A DNA stretch of 64,000 nucleotides from Sphingomonas sp. 3P27F8 (GTDB taxonomy: Bacteria > Pseudomonadota > Alphaproteobacteria > Sphingomonadales > Sphingomonadaceae), in assembly GCF_005502745.1 (NCBI RefSeq), contig NZ_SCNL01000012.1, positions 1-64,000 on the forward strand, given 5' to 3'. Under the pieces are notes generated by a model, which ran no database searches, was not told the origin of the DNA, and saw only the letters and a program-made list of their open reading frames with translations. Position numbers and translations under genes: made by a program. This document shows positions 29,001 through 36,346 of this stretch, piece after piece (position 1 is the first letter of the stretch; the number at the start of each line of letters is the position of its first letter).

Positions 29001-29048
29001 CTGCGCAAGTCCCGCGCGGCGCCCGAGCCGCTGCCCCTGGCGGAGTGA
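26040..29048 (+). CDS. very large tyrosine recombinase (integrase)
   Basis: A 1002-residue protein with a tyrosine recombinase domain at its C-terminus. The first catalytic Arg is in TGLRAATL near residue 806, box II HGLHAVRH near 936-943, and the nucleophile Tyr in TVEQHYVDF near 970. The usual LGH before the tyrosine is replaced by IQD. About 700 N-terminal residues are extra compared with ordinary integrases (300-450 residues) and carry no domain I recognise. AAGGAGA with correct spacing sets ATG 26040, rejecting a longer frame from 25818. It probably moves the accessory region. Confidence 0.85.
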   Translation: MNMVSKSENFAGNASDKPTILRGAQLGRLMRAAKPALVAACAGIDAEKEFAGSPTKHLEARILRKIDAYRAWIVQHGLRPPVSNHGVASISILEHIGHAGAKLTDAIRVALVGLEDLLPDDGEAFSKPDGEPVDVLIGFYAIAMKERGFGLPLNGPSGRYCWRRACEEIGCKPKDLNERRKAFLRSIDRAIGVPGEAVVAPTTHWDPTLRNAAVPALLALELKRLKGKMPADPLHPTMIDAVQVAEGAGVTVRDIVGGSLAAENLQAMEDARNGKALVPHPMVAGRRFTIKDLKEFGRKAREAEAKALEHADPANTARITVRALTQFLGLPKLGGKTSDLVPLDLPDRIRRAIASRPKGFGSGWASQIQRWIGYYDAVRSEKPLPNTFATAIRILAAEVGISAYQIIRTVGARAHNWLHGLAFPTVESASHILALEKLLRVLPGTLTRLLTKEWQSRRFELKLSDHGLKGVSKNLPDDFATKSPDEQLAIARAKWSHHVRQETEFANRLSSQIRDRYRLPFAKWPKVMQDAWIEHTPELNEVRPYREADLRLPGKRPSKAERSNAKREEDRSWRPLTERMAERMLGYYFGFLVRERAKPKDEGDVPGGPNADATGPTAQEEADFIAEPGLGMPIELIHPALFLVIDLLTAFAHWRKRRSGGRFAPTIAQTLQHAADFLKPETGLVWKTEYQEYLVRFQEWWDKEGALAQGDVFLDLDAFVENWQVAVGETHAYLLEDIEEMRPGDPKRKKLRLPFKPLKGYLAEHDPMVPYMADVRKMLASRPLGMVDRHRHTRNCILTLVVLQTGLRAATLMFTVAGDEPTLRREEAKDKSVRWRIVIPSSRFKNFSSPFFANAQDYDFTLDDEDGLYALLDDYMARGRPYLLNGRTSDALFIGNKGKALSAAGLSNVYRSLTGRFLAHDADAETGTENVLPHGLHAVRHIIATSLLRTTGDIYIAAWAIQDTARTVEQHYVDFLPRNKAMLAVVHLRKSRAAPEPLPLAE

Positions 29049-29126
29049 CCACGGTCGCCCGCGTCCGGCCGCCGCCAGCTGCGACCGGGCGCGGGCGCCG
29101 CCCAACTCTCTACAAGGACCACGACG

Positions 29127-30182
29127 ATGATCGAGCATGACGCGAACACCCACATCGAGACGCACCATCGGTTCGGCGACCCCGGAGCGCGGGCGCGATC
29201 CGCCGCGACGCTCGCGAACGAAGTGTCCGAGCTGCTCTCCGGACCGGCCGCGGCCGAACTCGGCCCGCTCCATCCCGGGCCGCTGAACCACGACGGGCAT
29301 CCGTCGAACTGGCCTGCGCTGCGTTCGGACCCGGCTCCCGGCTTTGGAGGCGCCCAGCTGCACCACAACCTCGGCTCCGGGGACATGGGTGTGCTCAACC
29401 CGCATATCGTCGCGCGGGAGGTGCAGGACGTCCTCGACGGCATCGAGTTGCACCGCCGCGCCGCAACGGCGGCCGTCGACGCCGCGAGGAAACGGGCGCT
29501 CGAGGCCATCGGCGAGTGCGACGACACATTCTCTCCGTCGCGGCTGACCGCCATGACGTTCTCGACCGGCGGCCCCGGCGACGTCCGTGTCGGGCTCGAC
29601 GTCGAGATCCTCGGTCACGACCTGACACGCCGTGTGCTGCCGCTGCGGCGCATGGTCGGCTCGAAGGAGCATTCGGGGCTGACCACCGCGCTGACCGTCC
29701 ACGAGCGCCGGGTGGCGAGCCTCGCCCGGCTGCGGGCGAATGGGTGGGCCGGCTGGATCGACGAGACGGCCCGGCTCGTCCTGGCCGAGGCGGGCGTGGA
29801 AACCGGCACGGCCATTCGGCAGCTCCTGCCGCTGAACCAGTTCGCCATCCGCTTCGGTAACGGACGGTGGACCGCGACCCTCATGTGGAAGGAAGGGGTC
29901 ATCACCGCCGATATCCACGACCGCTCCACCAACCTAGGCCTTTATGACGGGGAACTGCAGTTCGGCGCCGGGTTGCCCGATACGCTGTTCGACTCCCTTC
30001 CCGGACGTCGGCTCGGCGATGTTGCGGTCGTGCAGCACCCCTTCCTGTCGCCAGAGGCGGTGATCACCGACTCATACGAACGCGGCGGCGTCCGGTTCGC
30101 GCGGATCGTCGTGCCGACGACGCCGTTGCCGGATCAGGCGCGGTCGCCAGAAACCGGAAAGGGCGGAGGTTCTGAGGACTGA
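29127..30182 (+). CDS. GRR-tail protein 1 (paralogue of 30617)
   Basis: A 351-residue protein of unknown function. Its C-terminal module (from about residue 282) reads LPDTLFDSLPGRRLGDV and recurs in at least five other proteins of this window. The middle also matches the 30617 product: DVEILGHDLTRR against DVEMLGCNLKRG, and GWAGWIDETAR against GTGWIDDAAVR. The two genes are duplicates of one ancestor. No signal peptide or membrane helix. AAGGA lies 10 nt before ATG 29127. It starts 78 nt after the recombinase stop and may be co-transcribed. Confidence 0.7.
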   Translation: MIEHDANTHIETHHRFGDPGARARSAATLANEVSELLSGPAAAELGPLHPGPLNHDGHPSNWPALRSDPAPGFGGAQLHHNLGSGDMGVLNPHIVAREVQDVLDGIELHRRAATAAVDAARKRALEAIGECDDTFSPSRLTAMTFSTGGPGDVRVGLDVEILGHDLTRRVLPLRRMVGSKEHSGLTTALTVHERRVASLARLRANGWAGWIDETARLVLAEAGVETGTAIRQLLPLNQFAIRFGNGRWTATLMWKEGVITADIHDRSTNLGLYDGELQFGAGLPDTLFDSLPGRRLGDVAVVQHPFLSPEAVITDSYERGGVRFARIVVPTTPLPDQARSPETGKGGGSED

Positions 30183-30350
30183 GCAGTCGAAAGGCCGAAT
30201 CCGACTGCCCACGGCAGCGGTCCACGGGTTCAGGGCCATCGAGGGCCTGGGCCATCAAAGGCTGGCCAGGTGGTGATTTCTTAAGGGTCGGGTGAGCAGT
30301 GCAGGCGTGGGGAAAATAGATTCCCTCGGGGCCGCGCTCAAGGAGATGAC

Positions 30351-30527
30351 ATGTTCGAAATCAAGACCTTGGACCGGACCGACCTTCGGCGCCTCGCCGC
30401 GATGGTCGGCGACCGGCTGCCCCGTTCGGCGACGGCGCCGTCACGCCGCCGGACCTCGATAGATTCCAGGCGGTGGTCCATGACGACCGACGAGATCGTG
30501 GTCGCCCCGCAGCGCCTCGCCGCTTGA
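30351..30527 (+). CDS. small ORF, 58 residues
   Basis: A short frame with a strong AAGGAG 6 nt upstream of ATG 30351. The product begins MFEIKTLDRTDLRRL and is basic and Ser/Thr-rich. No family is recognised. It lies in the 434-nt gap between the two paralogous GRR-tail genes. The good ribosome-binding site is the main reason for listing it; it could also be a decayed fragment. Confidence 0.35.
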   Translation: MFEIKTLDRTDLRRLAAMVGDRLPRSATAPSRRRTSIDSRRWSMTTDEIVVAPQRLAA

Positions 30528-30616
30528 GGCCGACGACGAGATGGGGCGGCCCCGCGCCACGAAGATGCAGAATGTTGATGTTCTGGCTGTGATAGCCAGC
30601 AGAGAGGAAAATTGAA

Positions 30617-31672
30617 GTGTACATGCAGAACGACATCGTGGCCGCAGCCACCAAGGGTCCGCACATCACGCCGTCGCGGGTTGATCCCGTCGAGCGCCGC
30701 GCCGAGCTGGAGCTGGTGATCGCCGCCGCCACCCTTGCCATCCCCAAGGCCACGATGAAGAAGCTGGGCAAGCTGTCAATTGCCGAGGCTATGGACGACG
30801 ACGACCATTCCTACTTCGGCCAGATCCGCTCAGAGCCCGTCGGCAAGTCCGGCATCGAGTTCCGCTATCCGATGCCGGCCCGGAACACCGGTTCGCGCGA
30901 TCTCGAGGACACCATCCAGAACGTCGTCGATGGTGCCACCCGGGTCGCTCAGATGGCGACGCAACTGAAGAAATACGTCGAGCTCATGCGGGAGGCCGCC
31001 AACGAGGCGATCGCGCCTGCGAGCGGAGGCATCTCGCCGATGCGCATCGTCGCCATCGGCATCACCCCGTCGCCCGTTGAAGACAATGTCCTCATGACGG
31101 TCGATGTCGAGATGCTCGGCTGCAACCTCAAGCGCGGCATCGACCGCGCCGCGGAGCACTCCGTCGAACGGGTGGAGAAGCGCCTAGAGAAGCTCGCTGC
31201 GATGCACGCCGAACGCAGCAAGGTGCTCGCACAGACCATGGTCGCCGGCGGCACGGGTTGGATCGACGACGCTGCGGTCCGCATCATCGACGCAGCCGGC
31301 CTTCCCCGCGCGGATATCCTCGCGATGATGGAAGATGAGCGGCAGGTCGAGTTCATGTTCGGTGGCGAAGAGGGATACGATCTGATGGGCGGCGTCCATT
31401 GGGAGGACGGCACCATGCGCGGCTACATCGAGAACCGCGACCGCAACGGCACCTACCGCCTGGAGGCGAACCAGCTCCTGATCCCATCCAAGGGCCTTCC
31501 GTCGACGATCATCGCCGACCTCGTCGGACGCAGGCTCCGCGAAGTCGTAGACATCGACGCCATTCCGCCGAGCGCGCTGATCCTGGCAGTCGAGGAATCG
31601 GGCGAATGGCTCTACATCGACCTGGAGATCGGCAGGTCGCTCATCGAGCACGTCGTTCCGGCGATCGACTGA
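30617..31672 (+). CDS. GRR-tail protein 2 (paralogue of 29127)
   Basis: 351 residues, the same length as the 29127 product, with clear shared blocks (TVDVEMLGCNLKRG; GTGWIDDAAVRIIDAAGL). The C-terminal module near residue 293 reads LPSTIIADLVGRRLREV. A helical segment around residues 190-215 (EKRLEKLAAMHAERSKVL) could form a coiled coil. The start may be GTG 30617 or ATG 30623; AGAGG stands 9 nt before the GTG. A strong hairpin follows the stop. Unknown function. Confidence 0.7.
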   Translation: MYMQNDIVAAATKGPHITPSRVDPVERRAELELVIAAATLAIPKATMKKLGKLSIAEAMDDDDHSYFGQIRSEPVGKSGIEFRYPMPARNTGSRDLEDTIQNVVDGATRVAQMATQLKKYVELMREAANEAIAPASGGISPMRIVAIGITPSPVEDNVLMTVDVEMLGCNLKRGIDRAAEHSVERVEKRLEKLAAMHAERSKVLAQTMVAGGTGWIDDAAVRIIDAAGLPRADILAMMEDERQVEFMFGGEEGYDLMGGVHWEDGTMRGYIENRDRNGTYRLEANQLLIPSKGLPSTIIADLVGRRLREVVDIDAIPPSALILAVEESGEWLYIDLEIGRSLIEHVVPAID

Positions 31673-31680
31673 CACACATA

Positions 31681-31703
31681 GGGCGAGGGCAGCCCCCTCG
31701 CCC
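31681..31703 (+). terminator. hairpin after GRR-tail gene 2
   Basis: GGGCGAGGG and CCCTCGCCC form a perfect 9-bp stem with a 5-nt loop, 8 nt after the stop at 31672. No T-run follows, so it may be a weak intrinsic terminator or an mRNA 3'-end stabiliser. Confidence 0.5.
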
Positions 31704-31722
31704 AACCGGTCAAGCTCGGACC

Positions 31723-31881
31723 ATGGGCGCGCCGAAACGCCGCCACAACGGCCGTCCGCCGCCCCCGGCGAGCGACCTAGCGCCGCACCCTATCCGGCCG
31801 CTAGCTCGGCGACGTCAGGCTACAATTCGCAAGATTATCACACCGATTCTGGAAAGCGTGTTGCGATTTGCGGCTAAGTAA
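31723..31881 (+). CDS. small basic ORF, 52 residues
   Basis: Encodes a basic peptide (start MGAPKRRHNGRPPPP, end KIITPILESVLRFAAK). No ribosome-binding site is obvious and no family recognised. Its arrangement (basic Pro-rich start, amphipathic end) resembles the 68-residue protein at 42935 next to the resolvase genes, which is why it is listed. Confidence 0.25.
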   Translation: MGAPKRRHNGRPPPPASDLAPHPIRPLARRRQATIRKIITPILESVLRFAAK

Positions 31882-32275
31882 TTGATTTTCCACCCTCAGT
31901 TTTTCCCTTCAGCATCTGATAGAAGGTCGACTTCTATAAGTGCGTAGTTTGTCCGTCAGCATCAAATATCGCCTATAATCAATGTGTTGGCATTTTCGTC
32001 ACTTCCATAGATCGTCCAAATCGGACCCCCGAGCGTGTCACAACTCCGAATAATGCGATTTCAGGATGGTGGCGCGGTGTCGGCCACCGCGGCAATCACC
32101 ACGGTCTGATCTCAGCGGCCGAGGCCTCGCAGCGGTCCCGCATCGAGAGCCAGCAGCCCGGTCGGCGCGGCCGAAGGCGTGGCCACGACCGCCACCCGCC
32201 GCAAGTCCCGGCGAGCGACGGCGCGGGCAACGGCTTGTGCGCGGCCGCAGCCCGTCCGAAGCGGAGCCAGGGACG
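31882..32275. other. gene-free, partly AT-rich stretch
   Basis: About 394 nt with no supported gene. The part 31880-32010 is clearly richer in A and T than its surroundings, for example around 31930-31940 and 31970-31985, and could hold a promoter for the gene at 32276 or mark a junction. No clear repeat or origin-like iteron array was seen. Confidence 0.4.
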
Positions 32276-32626
32276 ATGAGCCGGCGCGACGACGACGCAT
32301 ACGCACCGCAGGCCCTCCTGGCACGCGCCGGGATGTCGCAGGCCCAGCTCAGGGACTGGACGGCCGAACACGCCTACTGGGTCGAACGCCTGGAGGGTGA
32401 CGGACCGGTCCTGTGCCGCGTGAGGAGGCTGGAGATCGACGGCATCGCGATGATCGACTGCTTCTTCGACGTCCCAAGCGGCGACAGCTACGACTTCCGC
32501 GTCGCGTGCAGCGGCAGAACGTTTCTCGGCAGCACAAGGTCGGAGGCCGAGAGGCCGGAGCATGCCGAGGCACTGATCGCCCTGGTGTTGGACGAGCTCG
32601 GCCTGACCGCGATACCGATCGACTAG
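32276..32626 (+). CDS. small conserved island protein (paralogue of 33739)
   Basis: A 116-residue protein, start ATG 32276. Its C-terminal half aligns with the 33739 product: FRVACSGRTFLGS against VTVASSGRNMFFG, then a helix ALIALVLDELGL against ELVALLAKAVGM. The fold is unknown; the strand-helix pattern suggests a compact alpha/beta domain. It is convergent with the gene ending at 32623 (4-nt overlap of ends). Confidence 0.55.
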   Translation: MSRRDDDAYAPQALLARAGMSQAQLRDWTAEHAYWVERLEGDGPVLCRVRRLEIDGIAMIDCFFDVPSGDSYDFRVACSGRTFLGSTRSEAERPEHAEALIALVLDELGLTAIPID

Positions 32627-33162
32627 CGCCGTTCCCGCACGGCGATGCAGATCAAGCGGTGGTCGCGGACAACCACGGGACCGGCCGGGCGCTCCATCTC
32701 GCCCAGGGCGTAGACGAACGGGTCGATCATTCCGTTGGCGGACGGCCACTCCTTGCCGACGTGGTCCAGGCACACGGCGAGTTCGTCGTCGAATTCCGAA
32801 ATGACGGAGGGCCGCCACCCCGACCGGTCCACGAGGAACTCGCGGTCGAACGTCGCCAGGCGCATTGTCGTCCCGCTAACGACGGGGGCGATCGTGTAGC
32901 GCAGCTTGGCGAACCATATGCGCTTCGTATCCGGTTGGGCGCGCGCCGCGCGCTGGAAGACGTCGCCATAGGTGGAGACGCCGGGGGGCAGATACTGGAC
33001 GTTCAGCGGATGCTCGAGTTCGACGAGATCGCCCAGGTGCAGAAGGCACGCCCTCTCAATCCTGCTTGAGACCGACTTGCGATCGCCGCGCCGGGGCGGT
33101 TCGTCGCCGCCCCGGCACGTGGCGGTAACGCTTGACCAGGCCCGGGTCGGCGTCCTCACCAT
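32623..33162 (-). CDS. island protein of unknown function, start uncertain
   Basis: The confident part runs from about 33060 to the stop at 32623: HLGDLVELEHPLNVQYLPP, RIWFAKLRYTIAPVVSG and FDDELAVCLDHVGKEWPS. No family recognised. No good start codon lies at the junction with the upstream gene; ATG 33162 is the nearest clear one and would overlap that gene by about 107 nt. A non-ATG start close to 33060, coupled to the upstream TGA, is equally possible. Confidence 0.5.
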   Translation of the reverse strand: MVRTPTRAWSSVTATCRGGDEPPRRGDRKSVSSRIERACLLHLGDLVELEHPLNVQYLPPGVSTYGDVFQRAARAQPDTKRIWFAKLRYTIAPVVSGTTMRLATFDREFLVDRSGWRPSVISEFDDELAVCLDHVGKEWPSANGMIDPFVYALGEMERPAGPVVVRDHRLICIAVRERR

Positions 33163-33517
33163 TGGAACCGGATTGGGCCGCGCGGATCTCCTCCCGGTCG
33201 AAGACGATCGCGCTGGGCGGCGCGCCCGACCGGCCACTCTTCGACCTCACGACCCGCTTCTCGATGATCGCGGCCACCTCCTCCTGCCTTATCCAGCAGT
33301 CGTCGAGGTGAGGGTCGGTCCGCCGCTTCCTGAAGTAGATCTCGGAAGCCATCTCGCTGGGCCGGCCGCCTCCGGGCGGCGGCGAGTAGTTGGGCATCCT
33401 CACGACGTCGAGCGGCACCTTGCAATCATAACAGAAGAAGCACTGCGCCTTCGCCTCGGCGTGCGTGAAGTCCCACGACCGGACATCCTCTCCGCTGCCG
33501 TCCACTGCCCGATCCAT
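33056..33517 (-). CDS. CoiA-like zinc-binding N-terminal domain protein
   Basis: 153 residues. A perfect AGGAGG 5 nt upstream fixes ATG 33517. The pattern CFFCYDCKVPLDV followed by EIYFRKRRTDPHLDDC resembles the N-terminal zinc region of CoiA-like competence/nuclease proteins (C-x2-C, then FR...PH...C). The nuclease domain that follows in full-length CoiA is absent, so this may be a stand-alone zinc adaptor. Divergent from the gene at 33739 and upstream of the 32623 gene. Confidence 0.5.
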   Translation of the reverse strand: MDRAVDGSGEDVRSWDFTHAEAKAQCFFCYDCKVPLDVVRMPNYSPPPGGGRPSEMASEIYFRKRRTDPHLDDCWIRQEEVAAIIEKRVVRSKSGRSGAPPSAIVFDREEIRAAQSGSNGEDADPGLVKRYRHVPGRRRTAPARRSQVGLKQD

Positions 33518-33738
33518 CGCGACCTCCTGCGCGATAAGATACAGCATCGTGAACGCGGCGCGAACACCGGCCGCGATCCCAGCGCAGCCGCTCGGCCCGA
33601 GCGCTGTGCGGGACGGCCGCAGCTCCGATCCGATCGCCGCCGCCCCGTCACCGGACCGCGCGGCGCGTCGTGACGCCCGCCGCGGCGAAGACACCTCCAG
33701 CACCACGGCTGTGTCCAAAACCTGAAAGGCGAAAAAGC

Positions 33739-34104
33739 ATGAAGAAGTCTGAACTGTATCTCGAGGCCGCCGCAGTCTTCGCGCCGAAGGACAGGACGAG
33801 ACAGGCGCAGATCGCGCCGCAGCTGCGCGCCTGGGCCGAGGGGGAGGCTCGATCGATCCGCGAACTAGGCGCGCGCGAGCGGCTCCGCTGCTACGTGTAC
33901 ATCACCAAGCCGATGGCCGACGGGGAACTGGTGTGCTGCGAGTTCGCCGCCCCCGGCGGGCGCAACCACCTCGTCACCGTCGCTAGCAGCGGGCGGAACA
34001 TGTTCTTCGGCCAGCGGCCTCACACCATTGGACTTGCCGCCTCCATCGAGCTCGTCGCCCTGCTCGCCAAGGCAGTCGGCATGCCCGTCACGCTGCAGCC
34101 GTGA
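33739..34104 (+). CDS. small conserved island protein (paralogue of 32276)
   Basis: A 121-residue protein starting at ATG 33739. An N-terminal helix-rich part (QAQIAPQLRAWAEGEARSI) precedes the domain shared with the 32276 product (VTVASSGRNMFFG...ELVALLAKAVGM). Its 3' end overlaps that of the convergent primase/helicase gene by 17 nt. Function unknown. The duplication of this small protein parallels the duplication of the 351-residue GRR-tail proteins. Confidence 0.55.
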   Translation: MKKSELYLEAAAVFAPKDRTRQAQIAPQLRAWAEGEARSIRELGARERLRCYVYITKPMADGELVCCEFAAPGGRNHLVTVASSGRNMFFGQRPHTIGLAASIELVALLAKAVGMPVTLQP

Positions 34105-35890
34105 CTGCCCTTTCCCGCTCGGCATCGCGGCGCCGCCCGACGGCGGCGACCATCCCCGCGCCGCCTAGCGCGCCGGCCACCGCCAGCAACGGCGCCCAGA
34201 TCTCGTCCCGCCGGTCCAGCGAGGCGTCGCGCAGGAGGGAATACGCGCGCTCGACCTCAACCGACCTGGACATGGCCAGGCAGTGCAGCTCGTCCCTCAA
34301 CGCAACGGCATCAGGCGGGGCGACCGACGGGAGCGCGACGGTCGCCGGGACGGTCGCGAGCGAGATGCACCTCGACCCCAGCACGGGGTCGACGCCCCGG
34401 ATGCTGGTCAAGAGGCGCGGACCGTAGAAGTCTATGGTGTCGATCCGACCGCTTCCCAGCGCGATCGGCTTCCTGGCGCTGGTCGCCTTGTAGCCGACCT
34501 TGAGGCACTGTCCGAGCTCCCCGAAGCCGGAAGACTGGGTGGCGAGACCCTCCGCGTCGTCGAGGGCAATCAGTCCCCCGCATTCCCGCGTCAGTCGGAC
34601 CAGAGCGGCGGCCGATCCCGGACCCATCATGACTGCGTTGAACCCGAGCGACACTGCGGCCGAGGCCAGTTCGGACTTACCGGAGCCACGGGGTCCGGTA
34701 AGCAGCAGCAGCGGCAGCGAGTCGAAGACGCGGAACAGGTGGGTCATGAACACAAACGCGGTGGCGACCCAGACATCGTCCGCGTCGGGCAAATGGACGC
34801 GGGACTGCAGGAAGCGATGGACGTCGCTCAGGATCTCCTCGGGCGGACGGCCACAGGGATCGTCACCGCTCGCCCGCGCGGCCGCGAATGCCTGGATCGA
34901 GGAGAGCGACCAACTCGCATGCCGGCTGGCCTGCGGCGGCGCTTCGATGCGGGTGCCATCGGTCAGAGCGTGGACCCTGCGGCCCGCCGGCGTCCCGGGC
35001 GGCGCGGTCAGGACCTGCGGCTCGAGGATCGCCCCGTCCGAGCGAAGTATGAGCGTCTCGTAGCTGTGCAGGAGGTCGCCTTCGGCCCCGGATACGCCGG
35101 CGCGCCGACGCTCGACCAGGAACGGGTAGAAGAGGTAGCCACGCGCGAAGCCACCGTGGACCGAAATCGGGGCCGCAGCGAAGTCCCCCGCCGCGTCGTC
35201 CCCGTCGTCGACCACGCGCACGCCGCTGCGGCGACCGACACGGGCGAACTCCAGGATCTCCTCCAGCCATTCCTCGTGGCGGCGCTGCACCGTCGCATGC
35301 TCGGTGGCGACGCCCGCCTCGATGCCCGCCGCCGTCTCCACGGGCCGCCGAGCGACCTCGACCACCCGCGCGGCGACGGCCGACGAGAGGCCCTCCACCA
35401 GGATGAGCCTGTCCCAGGACGCCCAAAACGCAGGACGCTCCCATTCCTCCGGCAAGGCGTCGGGCTGGGAACTCGCAAGCGCCGTCACCTCCAGCCCGAG
35501 CCGGCCGGCCGCGGCGCCGATCTGCCAGGCCTCCATCGGGGAACCCATGACCAGCGCGGTCCCGCCCCGCCCGGCGCGAACCGTCGCCGCCGCGCCCGGC
35601 CCCCACGCCACGGCGTGCTCGCCGTTCACCGTCACGCCATCCAGGTTGAGATAGCCATAGCGCCGACGCCTGCCCGCGACCTGGAGCGGGTATGCCACCA
35701 CGCCGTCGACCTCGGTGCCGTCACTGCGGACATAGGGCTCCTTGATACCCAGGCCCAACGCCTCGATACCGTCCGGACCGAGACCCAGGTCCGCGAGACG
35801 ATCCAGCGCGGTGGCGTTGCGCAGCAGGTTCGACCGCAACCGGCGCAGATTGAAATCGGTGGATCGCGGTTTACGGTTGGTCGCCATCAT
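34088..35890 (-). CDS. primase/helicase-like P-loop ATPase
   Basis: 600 residues. The N-terminal half resembles the toprim-like region of phage/plasmid primases: LGLGIKEPYVRSDGTEVDG, then LILVEGLSSAVAARVVE. The C-terminal half has Walker A TGPRGSGKSEL near residue 398 and a Walker B-like GLIALDDAEGL. Such proteins prime and unwind element DNA, or act as motor ATPases. ATG 35890 is taken; ATG 35887 or GTG 35899 are alternatives. It is preceded by a TTGCGA-16-TATATA promoter that shares its TATATA palindrome with the divergent promoter at 39.08 kb. Confidence 0.65.
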   Translation of the reverse strand: MMATNRKPRSTDFNLRRLRSNLLRNATALDRLADLGLGPDGIEALGLGIKEPYVRSDGTEVDGVVAYPLQVAGRRRRYGYLNLDGVTVNGEHAVAWGPGAAATVRAGRGGTALVMGSPMEAWQIGAAAGRLGLEVTALASSQPDALPEEWERPAFWASWDRLILVEGLSSAVAARVVEVARRPVETAAGIEAGVATEHATVQRRHEEWLEEILEFARVGRRSGVRVVDDGDDAAGDFAAAPISVHGGFARGYLFYPFLVERRRAGVSGAEGDLLHSYETLILRSDGAILEPQVLTAPPGTPAGRRVHALTDGTRIEAPPQASRHASWSLSSIQAFAAARASGDDPCGRPPEEILSDVHRFLQSRVHLPDADDVWVATAFVFMTHLFRVFDSLPLLLLTGPRGSGKSELASAAVSLGFNAVMMGPGSAAALVRLTRECGGLIALDDAEGLATQSSGFGELGQCLKVGYKATSARKPIALGSGRIDTIDFYGPRLLTSIRGVDPVLGSRCISLATVPATVALPSVAPPDAVALRDELHCLAMSRSVEVERAYSLLRDASLDRRDEIWAPLLAVAGALGGAGMVAAVGRRRDAERERAVTAAA

Positions 35891-35911
35891 ACTGCCCACA
35901 ATTTGCGTTGG

Positions 35912-35923
35912 TGTTTATATACA
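35912..35923 (-). promoter_or_regulatory. promoter/operator of the primase/helicase-like gene
   Basis: TGTTTATATACA differs from the 39082-39093 palindrome TGTATATATACA at one position. On the minus strand TTGCGA stands 16 nt before TATATA, giving a plausible -35/-10 pair 22 nt upstream of the gene. The shared element suggests co-regulation of both transcription units. Confidence 0.5.
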
Positions 35924-35981
35924 TCTTTTTATGGTGTTCGCAAGGGCTTTCACAGGAATTTTCACAAGCCTAGCGACCCTT

Positions 35982-36341
35982 TCACTCCGCCAGGTTTCGC
36001 CAGTCGTGGGGGCCGCACAGCCACCAGCTGCCGCCATGCTCGGGGACGCAGCGGCGAGGGGCGCGGGGTACCCACGCCAACCGCGTCACGCCGTCCTCGC
36101 CCGCCAGGAACACGCACCAGCTGGCCGTCCAGGCGTAGACCGGATGCGGGCTGTCGTTGCCACCCAGGCTGCCGTCGAACCCGTAGTCCAGAATAGCCAT
36201 GGCCTCGTCGCGCCCGATCGGGACGATGGCGGGGTCGTGGTCGAAGTCGTCGCACATGCGGCGACGCCCGATGGCCACCGCCTCGACGCGCTCGCCAACC
36301 ACCCGTTCGAATTCCTCCAGGTCCGCGCGCAGGTTGCCCAC
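35982..36341 (-). CDS. small island protein, unknown
   Basis: About 119 residues from GTG 36341; a TTG at 36350 would overlap the upstream stop (TTGA). Sequence includes LRADLEEFERVVGERVEAVAIG, DDFDHDPAIVPIGRD and tryptophan-rich YAWTASWCVF and GGSWWLCGPHDW. No family recognised. Last gene of the five-gene minus-strand run 39045 to 35982; overlap or near overlap with the preceding stop suggests coupling. Confidence 0.5.
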   Translation of the reverse strand: MGNLRADLEEFERVVGERVEAVAIGRRRMCDDFDHDPAIVPIGRDEAMAILDYGFDGSLGGNDSPHPVYAWTASWCVFLAGEDGVTRLAWVPRAPRRCVPEHGGSWWLCGPHDWRNLAE

Positions 36342-36346
36342 CGGGC

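Noticed and set aside
28776..29918. Minus-strand open frame of 380 codons
   Set aside because: Spans the 3' end of the recombinase and the GRR-tail gene in antisense; no family signature.
34283..36196. Plus-strand open frame of 637 codons
   Set aside because: Arg/Gly/Pro-rich with no domain. It lies antisense to the P-loop ATPase gene, which has Walker motifs and a promoter.
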